NCBI GenBank assembly: GCA_028015205.1
Contig: CM051519.1
Location: forward strand, 91,037,539-91,101,538
DNA from: Mytilisepta virgata
Taxonomy: Eukaryota; Mollusca; Bivalvia; Mytilida; Mytilidae
Direction of reading: 5' to 3'
Length of the DNA: 64,000 bases
The notes below the pieces were generated by a model that saw only the letters and a program-made list of their open reading frames with translations, was not told the DNA's origin and did no database searches. Both the position numbers and the translations under genes were made by a program. Below, in pieces: positions 59,143-64,000 of the stretch. Numbering within the stretch: position 1 is the stretch's first letter; each line of letters begins with the position of its first letter.

Positions 59143-62100
59143 ACAGATTCAAAAGACTACTGATCTAAATTTTCCAATATTATCTTCTACACACAACTAT
59201 GTACAAACAGATGAAATATTTGTTACAAGAAAAGAAGATGTCCAGCTGGTGACATAACTCCTGCTAGAAGGTTCCTCCATATGAAAGGTTGAAGGGTCAT
59301 CTACTCTACCTTTGCCAAAGGGAATATTCAAGAAATAATTTACCTAGATATAAATGTCTCATGTCCTGTTTAAAAAAAAAAAACATGGAAAAAGAAAAAT
59401 GTGTGGGGTAACGTCTAAGATGTACCTGTTTTATCTTATACAGGTCATGGCTTGTGCTTTTGGGAAAATTTGTTTTGAACCATAAATTATAGATCAGATC
59501 TTCAAAAGACAACTTATCAATCTCTTGTTATATTCTAGATATTCTTCACGTTTTCTATTTGAGTTCAAGACGGGGAAGTTTTTATAATTTATCTGTTCAA
59601 AATGATCCATATATTCATGTGCTTTGTGTTGTTGTCTGTTTGTTTTTGCTTGACCCTTAGAAATAAAGTTATTATTATTAAAATAGATATACATGTATTA
59701 AACTCTGTTTGGTATTGAACGCTAAAAACATATTGTTATAAAAAATAAAATAGGAGGTGATCCATTGAATTTAATAGTTACAAGTTTCATGGAAATGTTA
59801 GGTGACACAAAAGTAAAAGGGTACAGGGTATAGATACATCAATGAGACAATATACTAGAACATACATGGGATGATACAATAAAAACAAACAGGTTCCAAC
59901 TACCTCTTAAATCATGGTTCCAATAACCTCTTAAATCATAGATTTTTGCCAAATTTCCAAAACAATTGTCTAACAAATGGGAAGGGTGTTGCTTCAAACT
60001 GGAACTGAATCTTTTTAATAAAACTTTAACCAGACCTTAATCTGATATATGTAATCTGAAACATTTACCCATACTGATACAGTATGTAAATGTAGTTCAG
60101 GTGAACAGATGGAGAACAGGAACCAGCTAACTTAAAATAGAGTGGTACAGCACCTTGTCCCTTTTCCTATTGCACCCCTCTACCCTTTCAGTGCTCCCCT
60201 CTGTCCTCTGCAATAAGTATAATATAAAATACAACAAATCACCTTTTTAATTACACATAAACAATACTGTATTAATTGAAAATGTATTAAAGAGTGCCGA
60301 GACACTATCTAACTCTTAAAAGGGCATTAGATAGTGAATAACTGATATTTCTGAAAAGTTGACTTGATCTTGTTTGCCATTTTCAGATCTGGAAATGCAT
60401 TAAATTTCCCCTTATCCTCAATGAATGTCCCTCTGCCCTTAATCCTAGCTGGAACACTGAGTATCACCACTAAATATGTGAAAAATTTCTTTTGCTTGAA
60501 TTTTTGTCATGTGCTATCATAATTTATGGGTGACTAGATTTACGTATGGACCTTGGATACTGTCCTGTACACCATTGCCTAGATGTGTGTAGTGACAAAT
60601 TATCATCCTCTATGACTTGCTATCTTTAAATCTGCACCTCAATGACAACAGACAGTAGGTCATGGTAACCTAATTTATGAATTCACCTTAATTCTTAGCC
60701 TTGTATGGAGGGACAAAAATATTGTTAGTATAAGATGTGGACCCCATTGTAAAACTTAACCAGAATCACTGACTTCATGTATGACCTCCTTTAAATGTCA
60801 TTCCTATAGGACTTGTAGTTGCTTAGATATAGACCTAAATCTACATAAAATTTAACTGATATACAAAATAGAAGATGAACCAAACTTTTTTATATGCAAT
60901 AAAGATCAGGACTGAGAAAGCATCCATAGTGTATCCATGGCAACAAAAGACAAGTTTGCATAAATACATTAAGTTGATCAAAATATTACAATTGCCCTAA
61001 TTAAAATTTAAGAGCATTACAGGAAAATCTCTATAGAGTAGGTTTCTGTTTTCCTCTTAAAAAATACTTAGTTAAATTTCATCTGAATGAGATCTTTGAT
61101 GTAGCCCTTCATCTACTTGAAGAAGTTTTTTTTGTTTTCTTGTGGTGAAGTGTTGAAAGCTTATAAGAAACTTTGTAGAGAGCTAACCATCAATCCATGT
61201 TCAGTCACTTTTCTATTTTTCCTTTTTGTTACAAGGAAACCAAAATGAAATGTAATATTTAGTAAAATACTGAATACTTGCATCTATACATTGATTCCTA
61301 GTTGATACAATGTACATGTATATATTTAATATCCGGTCATTAAACATTTATTTCATCTTATCTTCAAATGGGAACCGATTGAAAAATAATAAATTGAGTG
61401 GATGGAAAACACCAACCTTGTGTTACATGAAAACAAAAAGGATACAATTTATAATAGGTACAACTAAAAAAAACTTTACATTTACAGAATACAAGCTAAG
61501 AGGCAACTGATGTGATCTTTTTAACTTATAATCACATGAATATTATATATTAGAATCTTAAGAAAACATTTCATTACAAATCATATGAACACAGAAATGA
61601 CAAGCTTATTTAACAATTACGCATTACAGTAACTAATCAAAAAGATGGTCAACAATTCAAAAAGTGAAAGACTAATTATATATTTAACATAATCAGATTA
61701 TCAAGAACATGTATTTGTTTTACAGATATTTGGTACATGTATTTTGGTACATGCATGTCAAATGTCAGCAGGCAGCTGAAACAGCATGTAGATGCAATGT
61801 GGGAGACAATATTAACACGTGCACAAAACATGCAAAGTCAGCCCCTCCCTGGTTTTGACAAATTCTGATAAGTCATTTACAGTGATCTACAGAAAACTAA
61901 CTTCCAATGAATCATGCAATTCTGAAACATAGCTGACTCAAAGATTCCAATTCGCAGCTTAAGACATTCCAACAAACAAATTAAATCAGCAAGATGTCTC
62001 CAGCATGACTTCATTTGATCATTATAATCATACATGTATCATATTAATAAGTCATGTAGATTTAATTTTATACTGATATGACAGTAATTGTATTTTTTTT

Positions 62101-62733
62101 TTAATATGACATAAAAAGATATGATAGAATAACAAATATTTACTGATATCTCAAAATTGTTCTACATTGTATTTGTATGTTTAACAGTTAATTTCTTGAT
62201 TCTGGTATTTTTTGTCAGTTATATATTGTTACATATTATATAACACACCTACATAAATGAGAAATACAAAAATTATATCTATATAAATTTCTTTTTTATT
62301 TATAATGGTTGTATTTCTTTGTTTTAAATTCTACTTGCATGTAATTTTCTAGGTGAATTCGTGAACTTCTGACTTAATAATTGTAATTTCACAAAGAATT
62401 TATGCTTTTACTAATTACTATAAAGTCCAAAACCCACCTACATATATATACTTTTGGTACAGATATTTCATCCAAATGAATGCTTTATACTATAAAATCA
62501 AAGTATAATTTTTAGAAATTTTCTTATTTTGAAATCTACATTTCTGTTCCCCCTTCACAATGATTTTTTTCACATAAATAAAAACTATTTTCCTAGGCTT
62601 TGATAGTTCAAAAACCATATATAAACAGAAGCCAATCAAGTAAAGTAATGTGTATTAACTATGCAATTTGTAATTCATCATGTTGTTATTGTATACAAGC
62701 TGTCATTAAATCAATAATAATTAGATTACACAC
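59143..62733. other. intron sequence, nothing recognised
   Basis: AT-rich first part of the intron, downstream of the distal exon; no feature seen. Confidence 0.5.
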
Positions 62734-62948
62734 CTGTCATTAGCCAAAGAGAGGGCTGTCACTTGCTTCAAAAGGTCTTCTTTATCATGTCTAAGCTGGC
62801 GAATTACTGCTCTCAATCTGTCTATTTCATCTCTTTGGGATTCTATAATCCGTTCCTTGCCTTCTACTAATTTCCACAATTCCTCCATTTTATCCGTTAA
62901 TCTGTTTGACTGAATTATTACATATTGCCCAATAGTATACTGTACCAT
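62734..62948 (-). CDS. IQSEC: IQSEC distal 5' coding exon (coiled-coil N-terminus)
   Basis: This exon encodes 71 codons plus two bases (AG) before the donor GTGTGT. Residues 21-64 form a charged heptad coiled coil containing KERIIESQRDEIDRLRAVI. It resembles the N-terminal coil of vertebrate IQSEC2/IQSEC3, where a run of the type ESQ/TQR-x-R/E-IDEL is found, and which supports self-association. The ATG at 62948 has a good context (G at -3, G at +4), and the codons just upstream in frame are TGA and TAA, so it is the first possible start. The phase-2 end joins exactly to the IQ exon at 897, giving a serine codon at the junction. The short tail after the splice point (CVI then stop) is intronic read-through. 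Assignment to IQSEC rests on strand, phase and coil similarity; a cDNA would prove the join. Confidence 0.8.
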
Positions 62949-63300
62949 TTCTTATCATGATCGATACACAATCGTGTTCACCCCATTATTGTAGCTACCG
63001 AAAACAGTCAGCCATGTTCCACGGAAAAAAACAAGTTAAAAATCAATGCTAGGAGAATATGTGAGCAACAACGGTTACACGAGACTCATTATCGGGTCTA
63101 CTGTTCACAGTCTAGTTGTAACATTGATCTGATATTATTTTTAATGATATATCAAGCACGAATTTTTGTGTATTACCCGCCAGCAGAGTCTCACCTCAGA
63201 AGAGTCCCCATGGTCCGGAAGTTGTGATGACGTCATTTGACAGGTACGCGCTCGGTAACGCCACTCAAAATAAATTTCGGGACAGGTGATCATTATTATA
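62949..63300 (-). promoter_or_regulatory. IQSEC: presumed 5' UTR and promoter of the distal IQSEC exon
   Basis: This segment lies directly upstream of the distal start codon and is visibly less AT-rich than the intron, particularly 63175-63290, which has several CpG pairs. It contains a perfect palindromic cAMP response element, TGACGTCA, at 63228-63235, about 280 bases upstream of the ATG. No TATA box is evident and the transcription start cannot be placed by eye. Confidence 0.45.
63228..63235. promoter_or_regulatory. palindromic CRE (TGACGTCA)
   Basis: This is an exact eight-base CREB/ATF consensus in the only GC-richer stretch of the right edge, placed where a promoter for the distal IQSEC exon is expected. 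Function is inferred from position. Confidence 0.4.
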
Positions 63301-64000
63301 ACAAGATTATTCTGATGTGTCTGTTTATTTTTTTCTTTTCTGTCAAAAAATGGGAGCTTTGTTATTTAAGGATATCAATTACATCATATACATGTATTTA
63401 ATTTTTAAAATGAACATTTCATTTATTGACTTAACACCTACATACGATTATTTATATGTTTTCCCAATTTTACGAATATATCTATTTATAAACTACAGTT
63501 CAATGATAAGTTAAAAATATACAATGTGGTATTTTTGTAACGTACGATATGTCTTTTACAAAGTCAAATTTTCTTTTAATGAGTAGTTAGTCGACATTCA
63601 CAGATATCATATCCATTTTTAAAGCTATTAAAATTCAAAGATTCGAAATATTTTATAGGTTTCTAGTTTACTTAAAATCTTTAATATCAAATCATCAGAG
63701 AAATATCACAGGGTTTACGATAACATAGCTTTTTATAGAGATTACTTACATGTTAAATGTTCATACACGAAGTTTATGTATTGTGTTTGGATCACGCCTT
63801 TTATGTGCCCTTTCCAGTAAAAATATTTGATTTTGATTTTTATGTCGCCGTGATCAAGGGTAGTAAGTCGAAACGTTGAGCCTTTTAATTTTTGTTTTAC
63901 GATTTGATCGTTTTTATGTTTGGTTTATCATTTGCTAGTCTAGTATACGAGTTTTTTTCGAAATATATTTTTTCATTGAAAAAACGTGCCGTTAGACTTA
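63301..64000. other. upstream flank, no gene seen
   Basis: AT-rich sequence beyond the presumed promoter. Only short chance frames occur, on either strand, and no repeat family from the intron was recognised here. Confidence 0.6.

Larger units (their letters stand above)
898..62733 (-). other. IQSEC: giant first intron of the IQSEC gene (about 61.8 kb)
   Basis: The span between the donor GT at 62733-62732 and the acceptor CAG at 900-898 is inferred to be one intron for transcripts starting at the distal 5' exon. It holds every mobile element listed here, plus internal alternative 5' exons that would give shorter introns from other promoters. The span assumes that no constitutive exon was missed. 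I saw none, but short exons in AT-rich DNA cannot be excluded by eye. Confidence 0.75.

Overview
The window looks like one AT-rich stretch of a mollusc genome, most likely a bivalve. The grounds are its very long intron, its dense load of small non-autonomous transposons with palindromic ends, a tRNA-derived SINE ending in an AAACAAACAAAC tail, and a Gmr1-type Ty3/gypsy element. The species is an inference; no ribosomal or mitochondrial marker is present.

One host gene is recognised, on the minus strand: an IQSEC-family Arf guanine-nucleotide exchange factor (IQ motif and Sec7 domain protein; schizo/loner/BRAG in other animals). Its IQ-motif exon occupies 897 down to the left edge, and the Sec7 and PH exons must lie beyond position 1. 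The 5' coding exon with the N-terminal coiled coil is at 62948-62734, so about 61.8 kb of the window is a single intron. Inside it, a second 5' exon (33313-33006) and a short third one (13247-13204) each carry their own ATG, an upstream in-frame stop and a donor in phase 2. Phase 2 is exactly what the shared acceptor at 898/897 needs. Two weaker candidates (31178-31138 and 3242-3145) show the same pattern. The locus is therefore read as a multi-promoter gene that swaps N-termini onto a common IQ/Sec7/PH body.

The main mobile element is a complete LTR retrotransposon at 20393-26443 (minus strand). It has two 606-bp LTRs that I read as identical, a TATA target-site duplication, a tRNA-Pro-type primer binding site, a polypurine tract and one uninterrupted 1555-codon gag-pol frame. 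Its domain order is Gag (SAP-like, coiled coil, SCAN-like capsid, CCHC), protease, integrase, reverse transcriptase, RNase H. Integrase lies upstream of reverse transcriptase, the Gmr1-type arrangement, which is opposite to ordinary Ty3/gypsy. The copy looks very young and potentially active, and lies in the sense orientation of the host intron.

The rest of the intron is repeats. Two Helentron-like non-autonomous elements with matching end hairpins (6081-8436 and 52169-54490) come with decayed relatives (41326-41740, 50125-50550). A 147-bp tandem-repeat element ends in a GTCGAGC hairpin (29300-30519), and another small element has subterminal inverted repeats (10628-11040). There are two MITE-like elements (17182-17699, 36886-37434) and four SINE copies, two with clear target-site duplications. 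Several minisatellites are present, the largest a 37-bp array of about 27 units at 28092-29111. The right edge (62949-64000) holds the presumed upstream promoter region with a palindromic CRE. No host gene was recognised on the plus strand.
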